DNA from: Pseudomonas morbosilactucae
GTDB taxonomy: Bacteria; Pseudomonadota; Gammaproteobacteria; Pseudomonadales; Pseudomonadaceae
Reading direction: 5' to 3'
DNA: 64,000 nucleotides
Assembly: GCF_023241715.1 (NCBI RefSeq)
Contig: NZ_JALQCW010000007.1
Span: 46,044-110,043, forward strand
Shown: positions 8,532-16,956 of the stretch, piece by piece
Position numbering within the stretch: the stretch's first letter is position 1
Layout: the number at the start of each line of letters is the position of its first letter
Position numbers and translations under genes: made by a program
The notes under the pieces: model-generated
What the model was told of the DNA's origin: nothing
Seen by the model: only the letters and a program-made list of their open reading frames with translations
Database searches by the model: none

Positions 8532-9968
8532 ATGAGCCAGACCCTACCGATCTACCAGAACTACATCGCCGGTACTTTTCGTGCCAGCGCCGAGCACCTG
8601 CCGGTGACGAACCCGGCCACCGGCGCACTGCTGTCCCACGTGCCCGCCTCGACCCAGGAAGACGTGGACCAGGCCATCGCCGCCGCCCGTGGTGCGCAAA
8701 AGGACTGGGCACGCAAACCGGCCAACGAGCGCGGCCAGTTCCTGCGGCAGATCGCGGCGAAAATCCGCGCCAACGTGCCGCAACTGGCGCGGGCCATCAC
8801 CGCCGAGCAAGGCAAGATCTCGGCCCTGGCGGAAGTGGAAGTCAACTTCACCGCCGACTACCTGGACTACATGGCCGAGTGGGCGCGGCGCATCGAAGGC
8901 GAGATCATCACCAGCGACCGCCCCGGCGAGAACATCTTCCTGTTCCGCAAACCCCTGGGCGTGGTGGCCGGCATCCTGCCGTGGAACTTCCCGTTCTTCC
9001 TGATCGCGCGCAAGTTGGCGCCGGCGCTGATCACCGGCAACACCATCGTCATCAAGCCCAGCGAGGAAACCCCGAACAACTGCTTCGAATTCGCCAAACT
9101 GGTGGCTGAAACCGACTTGCCGGCCGGGGTCTTCAACGTGGTCAGCGGCGCCGGCAGCGTCGGCAGCCAACTGAGCAGCCACAAGGGCATCGACATGGTC
9201 AGCTTCACCGGCAGCGTGGCCACCGGGGCACGGATCATGGCCGCCGCTGCGCCGAACCTGACCAAGCTCAACCTGGAACTGGGGGGCAAGGCACCGGCCA
9301 TTGTCCTGGCCGACGCCGACTTGGAACTGGCGGTCAAAGCCATCCGTGATTCGCGGATCATCAACACCGGCCAGGTGTGCAACTGCGCCGAGCGGGTCTA
9401 TGTGCAGCGCAGCGTCGCCGAGGACTTTATCGAGCGCATGGGCCAAGCCATGAGCGCCACCCGCTACGGCGACCCGCTGGCCGACAGCAGCGTGGAAATG
9501 GGCCCGCTGATTAACCAGGCCGGCCTGGACAAGGTCGCGGAAAAAGTCCGCATCGCCCGCAGCCAGGGCGCCCGGGTGATCACCGGCGGCAACGTGGCCG
9601 ACCGGCCTGCGGGCTTCCACTACCAGCCCACGGTGCTGGCCGGTTGCAGCGCCGACATGGCGATCATGCGCGAGGAAATCTTCGGCCCGGTATTGCCGAT
9701 CCAGATCATCGACGACCTGGACGAAGCCATCGCCCTGGCCAACGACAGCGACTACGGCCTGACCTCGTCGATCTACACCCGCAGCCTGAGTCAGGCCATG
9801 CACGCGGTGCGTGAGCTGGACTTCGGCGAGACCTACGTCAACCGGGAAAACTTCGAGGCTATGCAGGGCTTCCATGCCGGGGTACGTAAATCCGGCATTG
9901 GTGGCGCCGATGGCAAGCACGGCCTCTACGAGTACACCCACACCCACGTGGTGTACCTGCAAGGCTGA
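8532..9968 (+). CDS. aldA: Lactaldehyde dehydrogenase (AldA type)
   Basis: NAD-dependent aldehyde dehydrogenase of 478 residues, nearly the same length as E. coli AldA (479) and closely similar throughout. Motifs: GILPWNFPFFLIARK, IVIKPSEETPNN (cofactor site), SFTGSVATGARI, LELGGKAPAIV (general-base Glu), GQVCNCAERV (catalytic Cys) and EIFGPVLPI. The start is ATG 8532 with CAGGAGAA upstream; the longer open frame back to 8385 runs through the aldolase gene and is rejected. It oxidises L-lactaldehyde from the aldolase to L-lactate, completing rhamnose conversion to pyruvate and lactate. It could also act on glycolaldehyde, as AldA does. Confidence 0.92.
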   Translation: MSQTLPIYQNYIAGTFRASAEHLPVTNPATGALLSHVPASTQEDVDQAIAAARGAQKDWARKPANERGQFLRQIAAKIRANVPQLARAITAEQGKISALAEVEVNFTADYLDYMAEWARRIEGEIITSDRPGENIFLFRKPLGVVAGILPWNFPFFLIARKLAPALITGNTIVIKPSEETPNNCFEFAKLVAETDLPAGVFNVVSGAGSVGSQLSSHKGIDMVSFTGSVATGARIMAAAAPNLTKLNLELGGKAPAIVLADADLELAVKAIRDSRIINTGQVCNCAERVYVQRSVAEDFIERMGQAMSATRYGDPLADSSVEMGPLINQAGLDKVAEKVRIARSQGARVITGGNVADRPAGFHYQPTVLAGCSADMAIMREEIFGPVLPIQIIDDLDEAIALANDSDYGLTSSIYTRSLSQAMHAVRELDFGETYVNRENFEAMQGFHAGVRKSGIGGADGKHGLYEYTHTHVVYLQG

Positions 9969-9974
9969 ACCGCG

Positions 9975-10000
9975 CCGGGCCTGACCCTGTTCAGGCCCGG
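9975..10000. terminator. Intergenic stem-loop between aldA and oprB-like porin
   Basis: CCGGGCCTGA, loop CCCTGT, then TCAGGCCCGG form a perfect 10-bp stem 7 bases after the aldA stop. There is no T-run, only TCACTCCCC, so it may be a weak terminator or an mRNA 3'-end stabiliser that sets porin expression relative to the enzymes. Confidence 0.55.
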
Positions 10001-10086
10001 TCACTCCCCCGACTTCCGCGACCGACGTGCATGCCACGTCGCGGATCACTGCGCCCGGTAAAAGCCGCGTGCGGGGCTGCACCCAC

Positions 10087-10097
10087 AACAATAACAA
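10087..10097 (+). promoter_or_regulatory. Tandem Hfq/Crc CA motif before the porin gene
   Basis: AACAATAACAA contains two overlapping AAYAAYAA matches (10087-10094 and 10090-10097), 16-26 bases upstream of the ATG at 10113. It is the strongest CA site in the locus. Confidence 0.5.
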
Positions 10098-10112
10098 CAG
10101 GTAGATCTGCTC

Positions 10113-11444
10113 ATGAACACACACTTTTCCGGGGTTGTACTGTGCCTGCTGGCCAGTGGTTTCTCCGCCGGCAGCTTCGCTTATGACGCCCTCGATCCTC
10201 AATCGCCCTGGCTGCTGGGAGACTGGAACGGCGAGCGGCAAAAGCTCGCTGAACAGGGCTTCGACTTCACCCTCAAGTACGTCGCCGAACTGGGCTCCAA
10301 CCTGGCTGGCGGCTATGACAGCAGCACCACGGCGCGGCTCAGCGACCAGATCATCCTCGGCGTCGACATGGACCTGCAAAAGCTCCTGGGCTGGCAGGAC
10401 GCGACGCTGCGCATCGGCATCGGCGAACGCCATGGCAAGGACATCACCAACGACCGCGTGCACCACCCCGACGCCACCGGCCTGACCTCGACCATGGAAG
10501 TCTACGGCGGCGGCAACGCCTGGCGCCTGTCGCAGCTGTGGTACGAGCAGAAGTTCTTCGAGCGCAAACTGGCGGTGAAGCTCGGCCGCTTCGGCCACGG
10601 CGAAGACTTCGACCAGTTCCCCTGCGAATTCCAGAACGTGACCCTGTGCGGCTCCCAGGAAGGCAACTGGAACGGCACCTGGAACAGCTTCCCCATCAGC
10701 CAGTGGGCCATCCGCGCGCGCTACCAGTTCACCCCCGAGTTTTATGTGCAGGCCGGCGCCTATGACAAGAACCCCGGCAACGCCGAGCTGAGCAACGGCT
10801 TCAAGCCGTTTATCGCCGGCTCCATCGGCACCAGCTTCCCGGTGGAAGCGGTGTGGAAAGGCCGGATCAATGACCTCTCTTCCGAGTACCACCTGGGCTA
10901 TTACTACAGCGACGTGGACGGCCGCGACCCGCTCAAGGACGCCAACGGCAACGCCGCCGCCCTCAGTGGCCAGCCGTACAAGAAATACGCCGACAACAGC
11001 GGCTGGTGGCTCTCGGCCCAGCAGCAACTGACCACTGTCGACGGCAACAACAAACGCGGGCTGAACGTATTCACCAACCTGACGTTCAACGACCCGGACA
11101 GCAGCAGGGTGAAAAACCTGATCCAGGTCGGCCTGATCTATCGCGGGCCTTTTGCTTCGCGCCCGGACGACACCGTCGGCCTCGGCGCCTCGCGGCTCAA
11201 GGTCAACGACCGGGTCAGCCGCAACGCCGAGCTGATCAACGCCAGCAACGGTGTGAATGCCCTGGACGACGCTCTCTACGTGCCGGAGCAGAAGCGCGAG
11301 TACAGCTATGAAATCAACTACGGCTACCAGGCCACCCGGTGGCTGATGGTGCGGCCCAACCTGCAATACGTGAAATACCCCGGTGGCCTGACCCAGACCG
11401 ACTCGGCCGTGGTCGGCGGCGTGCAATTCATCGCCGACTTCTAA
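10113..11444 (+). CDS. OprB-family carbohydrate-selective porin
   Basis: Outer-membrane protein of 443 residues. A signal peptide ends at about residue 23 (GSFA-YDALDP). The mature protein begins with the OprB hallmark SPWLLGDWNGERQKLAEQGFDF and continues as a beta-barrel with alternating aromatic strands, closing with GGVQFIADF and a terminal Phe. Motifs such as KLAVKLGRFGHGEDFDQFPCEF and FCN-like cysteine pairs match the family. It lies 144 bp after aldA beyond a stem-loop and with its own CA motif. It probably lets L-rhamnose or related sugars through the outer membrane, although OprB porins are often broad. Confidence 0.9.
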   Translation: MNTHFSGVVLCLLASGFSAGSFAYDALDPQSPWLLGDWNGERQKLAEQGFDFTLKYVAELGSNLAGGYDSSTTARLSDQIILGVDMDLQKLLGWQDATLRIGIGERHGKDITNDRVHHPDATGLTSTMEVYGGGNAWRLSQLWYEQKFFERKLAVKLGRFGHGEDFDQFPCEFQNVTLCGSQEGNWNGTWNSFPISQWAIRARYQFTPEFYVQAGAYDKNPGNAELSNGFKPFIAGSIGTSFPVEAVWKGRINDLSSEYHLGYYYSDVDGRDPLKDANGNAAALSGQPYKKYADNSGWWLSAQQQLTTVDGNNKRGLNVFTNLTFNDPDSSRVKNLIQVGLIYRGPFASRPDDTVGLGASRLKVNDRVSRNAELINASNGVNALDDALYVPEQKREYSYEINYGYQATRWLMVRPNLQYVKYPGGLTQTDSAVVGGVQFIADF

Positions 11445-11540
11445 GCCCCTGCGACACGCCCCGTCCGCCGCGCTCAACCGAGTGCTGTCGTGACGGGGCG
11501 CAACTTGCTACATTCGGCGCCCTCTGGACAGGAGGTCCCC

Positions 11541-12392
11541 ATGCTGCGCCATCCGCTGTTCAACCAACCCTACCAACCCGAGTTGCGCTCCTGCATCGCC
11601 TGGTTCATTGGCTATGACATGCCCCCGGAACTGGATGCCGAACTGAGCCGCTACAACCCCAATGACCCCGAAGACCGCGAATACCTGATCCGCCAGTACG
11701 GCCTGAAACGCTTCTACAACCAGGAAAATTTTCGCCATCGGCAGCGGCTGGTGGAGGTCCTGGAAACGGCCCTGGCCGATCCGGACTACGACTTCGAGCA
11801 GATCTGGGAACCCGTCGAGGACGACTATGAATTCGATCAGTGGCCCAGCAGTTGGCCCGCCGTGCTCGACAACAGCCGAGACTTCTTCCAGCGCATGCTC
11901 AATGCCGCACGGGAGCTGTGGCACGAAGACCTGACCCGCGCGAGCCTGCCTTCGCTGGCAGAGTGCCGGGCCATCCCGACCCGCGATCGCGGTTCCAGCG
12001 ACTGGCTGTTCAGCATCGACAACACCGAGGCCTGGCGCGCCGTCTTCGATATCACGGCCACCCCCTATGACCTGGACACCTTGGGCGCGCAGTTCCAACG
12101 CGAGCAATTGAGCTTGAACCTGTCCGGCGTCCTGCCGCGCCAGTCCGTGCCGGCCAGTTGGCCGGTGAGCCAGGCCCCGACCCACTGCAGCTTCGTGCTC
12201 AACGTCCAGGGCATCAGCGAACTGGCGGTCAGCGGCTGCCGTTTCGACGGGCGCATGCGCACCCAATTGACCCGTTTGAACCCGGGTTATCACCTGCGCC
12301 TGGAGATCGGCTTCGACTGCGTGATCGAATGCGTGGCGCTGTACGTGAGCATTGCCGACGTCAAAGGGACACGAGATGAAAAGCAACTTTGA
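11541..12392 (+). CDS. Uncharacterised protein, first of an overlapping pair
   Basis: A protein of 283 residues with no signal peptide or membrane helix, so probably cytoplasmic. The start is ATG 11541 because a near-perfect AGGAGGT lies 4 bases upstream. The composition is acidic and rich in Trp, Tyr and Asp (for example FEQIWEPVEDDYEFDQWPSSWP). A C-terminal part with alternating beta strands (ISELAVSGCRFDGRMR) suggests a beta-sandwich. I do not recognise the family. It overlaps the next gene by 17 bases, so the two are probably made together. Codon use matches the core genome, so recent transfer is not suggested. Confidence 0.75.
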   Translation: MLRHPLFNQPYQPELRSCIAWFIGYDMPPELDAELSRYNPNDPEDREYLIRQYGLKRFYNQENFRHRQRLVEVLETALADPDYDFEQIWEPVEDDYEFDQWPSSWPAVLDNSRDFFQRMLNAARELWHEDLTRASLPSLAECRAIPTRDRGSSDWLFSIDNTEAWRAVFDITATPYDLDTLGAQFQREQLSLNLSGVLPRQSVPASWPVSQAPTHCSFVLNVQGISELAVSGCRFDGRMRTQLTRLNPGYHLRLEIGFDCVIECVALYVSIADVKGTRDEKQL

Positions 12393-12840
12393 AATAGCCC
12401 TGGAACGCCAGGAAACACCCCAGTTCTTTCGCGGCCAGGGCGAGTACCTGACCCGGGATGGCGATTGGGACGAACACCTGTTCTGCATCAACTGGCCGGG
12501 CATCTTCGCCTACCTGCGCGACCACGCCGACGGCGAGCAGCAACTGAGCACCAGCTTCGAAGGCTACGTGTACAGCATCAAGGAAAGCCTGGAGGACTGC
12601 TTCGGCCTGCGGGAGAACCTGTTCGGTTACTACACCACCCGCACCCGCTGGGCGCCCGAGAGCAGCGACCTGATGGCGCAACTGCCAGAGCCTTGCCGAC
12701 GGCGGATCATCCAGCGCCTGAGCTGGTACCGCTGGCAGTTGGAAAACCACACCCGCCTGCTGTCGCAACGGGCACAACGCATGGCCGAACACGGCGCTGC
12801 CGCCGAGTTCATCGACCTGCCCGCTTCGCCCTACGCCTGA
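12376..12840 (+). CDS. Uncharacterised protein, second of an overlapping pair
   Basis: A protein of 154 residues starting at ATG 12376 inside the end of the previous gene; the ribosome site (GGGACACGAG) is weak, so translational coupling is likely. No signal peptide or membrane segment. The N-terminal half is acidic with aromatic residues (QFFRGQGEYLTRDGDWDEHLF). The C-terminal half is helical and basic (PCRRRIIQRLSWYRWQLENH). No family recognised. The fixed arrangement with the upstream gene hints at a two-protein unit, but nothing shows what it does. Confidence 0.75.
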   Translation: MKSNFEIALERQETPQFFRGQGEYLTRDGDWDEHLFCINWPGIFAYLRDHADGEQQLSTSFEGYVYSIKESLEDCFGLRENLFGYYTTRTRWAPESSDLMAQLPEPCRRRIIQRLSWYRWQLENHTRLLSQRAQRMAEHGAAAEFIDLPASPYA

Positions 12841-12858
12841 ACGCGCCGGCCGCCGAGA

Positions 12859-13041
12859 TCATTGATCCTCGGCGTCTTGATCGTCCTGCTGATCGGTATC
12901 CACCTGCGCTTCTTGATCGATATCCTCCTCGCCCTCTTCAAGTTCGAAGTCTTTGCGACTCTCCTTGATGGCCTGACGGATATCCGCGCCCTTGATCGGG
13001 CAGTTCAACATTGCAGCTATGCGGTCGATGCGTGGCGCCAT
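12859..13041 (-). CDS. Small acidic protein, uncharacterised
   Basis: A 60-residue frame with core-genome codon use. An AGAGG sequence lies 6 bases before the ATG at 13041. The first half is basic and helical (MAPRIDRIAAMLNCPIKGAD). The second half is strongly acidic (FELEEGEEDIDQEAQ, then DTDQQDDQDAEDQ). No motif recognised. Other frames over the same DNA lack a ribosome site, so this strand is preferred. It is convergent with the unknown pair before it. Confidence 0.5.
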   Translation of the reverse strand: MAPRIDRIAAMLNCPIKGADIRQAIKESRKDFELEEGEEDIDQEAQVDTDQQDDQDAEDQ

Positions 13042-13113
13042 GACCCGCCTCTCACTTTCTGGAAACTGGCTGGATAGTGCGCGCTTTCGGCGCTCACGAC
13101 CAACTCTTGCGCA

Positions 13114-13779
13114 TTATTCAGGCTTCAGGGCCTTCAGGCGCAGGTTCAGGTCCTCCTGTGGATAACGTTTGTGCAAGGCCGCCAACAGCGCATCGGCTTG
13201 GGCTGCCTGGCCGTCCTTACGCAGGCGCAACACCTCACGCAGTTGCTGATCCAGCGGCTTGGCCGGCGCCGCAGCACGTTTGGCCATCTTGGCTTGCGCG
13301 GGTTCTGGCGAGGGTTTGGCCAACGGCGGCGCTTCATCCATCAGCATCTCGGCCTGGGGCGAGGCGGCAAAGCGGCCCATCGGCGCCACGGGTGCAGGGG
13401 CCGCGGGCGCGCTCAAGGCACCGGCCAACTCAGCGGGGGCCGACTCGGCCCGCAAGCGCGCCAGCGGCGCAGCGGGGGCCGCAGCGGGTGCCGGTGCAGG
13501 TGCCAACATCGGCGTCGGGTACGGCTCGGGCGAGCGCTGGACCCATGTCAGGATCAGGGCCACGCCAAACAGGCTGGCGAACGCCATCTGCCAACGCGGC
13601 TTCTGGCAGGCGTTCAGCCAGCGCTGCCACAGGCTTGGCGCAGGGGCCGGGACTTCACGCCGGGCGCTGGCCAGAATCAACGCATCGAGGCTGGCCGGCG
13701 GTTCACCAACACGGTGTTGGCGCAGGTGCGTGAGCATCTGCTCTTCGGCAGACGGCGGGGTTTGTCGGGCGTCAGTCAT
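13114..13779 (-). CDS. Probable membrane-bound anti-sigma factor
   Basis: A protein of 221 residues. About 55 N-terminal residues are cytoplasmic, followed by one membrane helix (MAFASLFGVALILTWV). A long Pro/Ala-rich linker comes next (APAPAPAAAPAAP region) and then a charged helical end (LDQQLREVLRLRKDGQAAQ), probably periplasmic. The start codon overlaps the sigma-factor stop by 4 bases (ATGA), the usual sigma/anti-sigma arrangement. No zinc-binding HxxxCxxC motif is present, so it is not a ZAS-type anti-sigma. The role is inferred from topology and operon position. Confidence 0.72.
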   Translation of the reverse strand: MTDARQTPPSAEEQMLTHLRQHRVGEPPASLDALILASARREVPAPAPSLWQRWLNACQKPRWQMAFASLFGVALILTWVQRSPEPYPTPMLAPAPAPAAAPAAPLARLRAESAPAELAGALSAPAAPAPVAPMGRFAASPQAEMLMDEAPPLAKPSPEPAQAKMAKRAAAPAKPLDQQLREVLRLRKDGQAAQADALLAALHKRYPQEDLNLRLKALKPE

Positions 13780-14357
13780 GTCAGTACCTCGTCGGCCAGC
13801 AGCCGACGCAGTTTTTTCAGCGCGTAACGGAAACGGCTTTTCACCGTTTCCAGCGGTGTGGCGGTCAGGCTGGCGATCTCCGGCAACTCCAGCTCGCCAT
13901 GGGCCCGCAACAGGAACACTTCCCGCTGGTCGGCGGGCAAGTCCTGCAGGGCGGCTTCAATGCGCTGCCGATCACGACTCAGGCTCAATTGCTGCTCGGG
14001 GCCGGGGTCGTTGTCGGCCTGGCCGTGGGCCTCTTCGTCGTAGCTGTCGTGCAGCGGATTGCGCACCCCATGCTTGCGCCAGTGGTCGATCAGCCGGTTG
14101 CGGGCGATCTGGTACAGCCAGGTGCGAAAGCTCGCCCGGCCCTGGGGCTGGCTGGCGCTGCGAATCAGGCTCAGCCAGGTGTCCTGATACACCTCGTCAA
14201 CCAGCTCCGGGCTGTTGCACAGGCCTTGGAGAAACCGGTAAAGGCCCTGGCGATGGCGCTGGTAAAGCACCTCGAAGGCCACGGGATCACCGGCGCGGTA
14301 GCGCGCCAGCAGCGTTTCATCGCTGCGGGCGTCGACACTGGGTTGTGCAGCTGACAT
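13776..14357 (-). CDS. ECF-type RNA polymerase sigma factor
   Basis: A protein of 193 residues in the RpoE-like ECF group. Region 2 contains AFEVLYQRHRQGLYRFLQGL and FRTWLYQIARNRLIDHWRK (-10 binding). Region 4 contains LPADQREVFLLRAHGELELPEIASLTATPLETVKSR (-35 binding helix-turn-helix). The start at 14357 (MSAAQPS) has AGGAG about 12 bases upstream; an alternative ATG at 14390 would add 11 residues. It lies between the von Willebrand lipoprotein gene and a membrane protein gene that overlaps it. Targets are unknown; cell-envelope genes are a reasonable guess. Confidence 0.88.
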   Translation of the reverse strand: MSAAQPSVDARSDETLLARYRAGDPVAFEVLYQRHRQGLYRFLQGLCNSPELVDEVYQDTWLSLIRSASQPQGRASFRTWLYQIARNRLIDHWRKHGVRNPLHDSYDEEAHGQADNDPGPEQQLSLSRDRQRIEAALQDLPADQREVFLLRAHGELELPEIASLTATPLETVKSRFRYALKKLRRLLADEVLT

Positions 14358-14394
14358 AAGCGCGCTGAACTCCTGTTCGCTGCAAGGCATGGGA

Positions 14395-16128
14395 TTACTC
14401 AAGGCGGCCCTGGACGTTGGCCGCATTGGCCGGTGCCGGAGTTTGCAGGCTTTGCGCCAACTCGACCAGTTGCACAAATTCGCCGCGCAAGCCGAAGGGG
14501 TCGTCACCCTTGGCGCCACGGGCCAGGGCTGCGGTGTCCTTGAGGCTGAAGCTGGCGGTGTAGCGCCCGTCCTTGAGCTGCTGGGCGAACGCTGCCACGG
14601 CTGCCGCAAAGCGTAGATCATCGCTGGCCTGGGCCAGGCTGCGGTCTGTTGGCGTGGCGCTGACAGGGCGTTCGATCAGGCGGCTGCTGCCTCCTTCCGG
14701 GGCTTTGTAACGCACCCGCAGCATGGCCAGCTCGCCTGACTTGCCGCCCTGCTCGGGGGCCTTGGCCTGGCCGTAACGCAGCGGCTCCAGCCAGCCCTTC
14801 TGGCCTACCGGAACAATTTCATACAACGCGGTGACCGTATGCCCGGCACCGATTTCCCCAGCGTCGACCTTGTCATTGCTGAAGTCTTCACGCTTGAGCG
14901 CGCGGTTTTCGTAACCCAGCAAGCGGTACTCGCTGACCTGGGCCAGGTTGAACTCCACTTGCAGCTTCACGTCCTTGGCCACCACCGCCAGGGTGGAACT
15001 GAGCTGATCCACCAGCACCTTGCGCGCTTCGCGCAGGTTGTCGATGTAGGCGTAGTTGCCATCGCCGGCATCGGCCAGTTGCTCCATCAGGTGCTCGTTG
15101 TAGTTGCCCACGCCAAAGCCCAGGGTGGTCAGCGACACGCCGCTCTTACGCTGCTCGGTGGCCATTTGCTTGAGGCTGTCGAAGTCGCTGATGCCCACGT
15201 TGAAGTCGCCGTCGGTGGCCAGCAGGATGCGGTTGATCCCGTCCTTGATAAAGCCCTGGCGGGCCATCTGGTACGCCAGCTCGATGCCCGAAGCCCCCGC
15301 CGTGGAACCGCCGGCGGTGAGTTGCTCGATGGCTGCGCGAATCTTGGCTTTGTCGCGCCCGGAGGTAGGCTCCAGCACCACCCGAGACTCGCCGGCATAC
15401 ACCACCAGCGACACTCGGTCCTGGTCACGCAGTTGATCCACCAGCAGCTTGAGGGTGCTTTTCACCATGGGCAGGCCTTCGCGGCGGTCCATGGAGCCGG
15501 ACACGTCCACCAGGAACACCAGGTTGGCCGGTGCCAACTCGGCCACGGCACGGTCCGAGGCCTTGATGCCGATACGCAGCAATTGGGTGTGCGGGTTCCA
15601 CGGCGACGGCGCCAGCTCGGTGGTCACGCCAAAGGGCGAACCGTCCTTGGGCAGGGCGTAATCGTAGGGGAAGTAATTGACCATCTCCTCCAGGCGCACC
15701 GCGCCCTCGGGCGGCAGGCTGCCCTGGTTCAGCAGGCGGCGCACGTTGGCATAAGCTCCCGTGTCCACGTCGGCACTGAAGGTCGAGACCGGCGCCTCGG
15801 CAACGCTGTGGATCGGGTTATCCGGCAGGTTCTGATACTGCTCACGGGACGGCTCGGCGTAAGCGGTCGAGCGGGAGTCCGGTGCCCTCTTGGCCAGACG
15901 CATCGGTGTGGGCGCCGCCGGCATGCCCAAACTGCGCGTGACCTCCATGTCCGCCTGCGGCGCTGCCTGCTCGACCAATGGCTCGACCGGGGCCTGCAAG
16001 GCACCTTGGGGCTCGGGGCTGGCGACGGATGGCGGTGGCGAAGAGACGCCGCAACCGGCAATGGCCAACAACAACCCGGCGGCGAAACCCTGTGCGGCCG
16101 GGCGAAGGTAATGCAGAGGAAGGGACAT
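14395..16128 (-). CDS. von Willebrand factor type A domain lipoprotein (YfbK-like)
   Basis: A protein of 577 residues. The N-terminus has a lipoprotein signal (LLLAIAGC, Cys near residue 26) and a low-complexity linker. A family-specific N-terminal domain follows (STFSADVDTGAYANVRR to YDYALP), then a vWA domain starting at LVFLVDVSGSMDRREGLP, which carries the MIDAS DxSxS motif. LLATDGDFNVGISDFD holds the distal MIDAS Asp. The C-terminal DUF3520-like part ends with FVQLVELAQSLQ. It is probably anchored in the envelope and binds another protein through the metal site. It is the first gene of a three-gene unit with an ECF sigma factor and a probable anti-sigma, suggesting a sensing role. Confidence 0.88.
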   Translation of the reverse strand: MSLPLHYLRPAAQGFAAGLLLAIAGCGVSSPPPSVASPEPQGALQAPVEPLVEQAAPQADMEVTRSLGMPAAPTPMRLAKRAPDSRSTAYAEPSREQYQNLPDNPIHSVAEAPVSTFSADVDTGAYANVRRLLNQGSLPPEGAVRLEEMVNYFPYDYALPKDGSPFGVTTELAPSPWNPHTQLLRIGIKASDRAVAELAPANLVFLVDVSGSMDRREGLPMVKSTLKLLVDQLRDQDRVSLVVYAGESRVVLEPTSGRDKAKIRAAIEQLTAGGSTAGASGIELAYQMARQGFIKDGINRILLATDGDFNVGISDFDSLKQMATEQRKSGVSLTTLGFGVGNYNEHLMEQLADAGDGNYAYIDNLREARKVLVDQLSSTLAVVAKDVKLQVEFNLAQVSEYRLLGYENRALKREDFSNDKVDAGEIGAGHTVTALYEIVPVGQKGWLEPLRYGQAKAPEQGGKSGELAMLRVRYKAPEGGSSRLIERPVSATPTDRSLAQASDDLRFAAAVAAFAQQLKDGRYTASFSLKDTAALARGAKGDDPFGLRGEFVQLVELAQSLQTPAPANAANVQGRLE

Positions 16129-16217
16129 GGGGGCTGACCTCGGGAAAGAAATGATCCATTCCTCCCATCAGACGAAGGGCTTCAGCGATTCGGGTTAAGC
16201 CCCCAGCATTTTTTTAC

Positions 16218-16777
16218 TCAGCGCACGTAACGGCGCACCACGCTGCTGTTGCGCAGCACATGGCCGTTGATCTTCTCCAGCAATTGCACACGGGTCAGGC
16301 CGGCCGGCAGCGCGTCGGGGGCCAGGTCCAGGGCAAAAATCTGGATCACGTAGTGGTGCGCGCTGTCGCCCACCGGCGGGCATGGGCCGACGTAGGTGGT
16401 GATGTTCTTGCTGTTGGTGCCGCCCAGGCCTTCCAGGGTGGCCTTGGTGCCGGCGCCGGCAGCAATCTGCCGGGTACCGGCTTGATGCCGTAATGCACCC
16501 AGTGGTCCACGCCCTGGCCCTTGGCGCCGTCCGGGTCGTGCATGACGATGGCGTAGCTGCGAGTGCCCTCGGGGCCTGCGGTCCAGTTCAGGGCCGGGGA
16601 GTTGTTGTGCCCGCCGCAGCCCTTGGCGTCGCTGGCATTGCCAGTGGTGAACAGGCGGTCATCCGAAACCCCTGGAATGTTCAAGGTGAAACGCTCCTGG
16701 GCCTGGGCCGGCAGGTGCAGGCACAGCAACAGGGCGCTGGCGACCAGCCAAGGAGTGCGAGAGGCAAAGCGAGACAT
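16218..16777 (-). pseudogene. YbhB/YbcL-type phosphatidylethanolamine-binding protein, frameshifted
   Basis: The N-terminal part (MSRFASRTPWLVA start, signal peptide to about residue 26, then FTLNIPGVSDDRLF and SYAIVMHDPDG) is in one frame up to HWVHYGIKP. The rest is in another frame: RQIAAGAGTKATLEGLGG, then YVGPCPPVGD and YVIQIFALDL, ending at TGA 16218-16220. One base added near 16473-16480 gives a normal family member of about 186 residues with the conserved DPD, GPCPP and H-Y motifs. These are periplasmic PEBP-fold proteins with no clear enzymatic role. The break may be a sequencing error. Confidence 0.82.
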
Positions 16778-16956
16778 ACGGAAGCACCTTTTTGCGGATG
16801 GGGTCAGGGGGCCAGAAGACTATAGGCGAGCCTCGGCACGGCACACCGGGAGAGATTGAGCTTGAGGATGGGGGTGCTTGTAAATGGCCCGAGGTGGATT
16901 TAATCAAACCCGCGCGGCAGCGAGCGGCCTCGGGCCAGGCCGAGGCCAGCGCCTCC

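Noticed and set aside
5701..8712. Open reading frame of about 1,000 codons antisense to the rhamnose genes
   Set aside because: It mirrors mutarotase, rhaT, dehydrogenase and aldolase genes with clear families on the + strand. It is His/Ala/Gly-rich and has no motif, as expected of antisense frames in GC-rich DNA.
8544..11477. Long antisense frame over aldA and the porin
   Set aside because: Same GC-driven effect; both sense genes are certain.
12862..13077. + strand 71-codon hydrophobic frame
   Set aside because: No ribosome site; the opposite strand has a better start and codon use.
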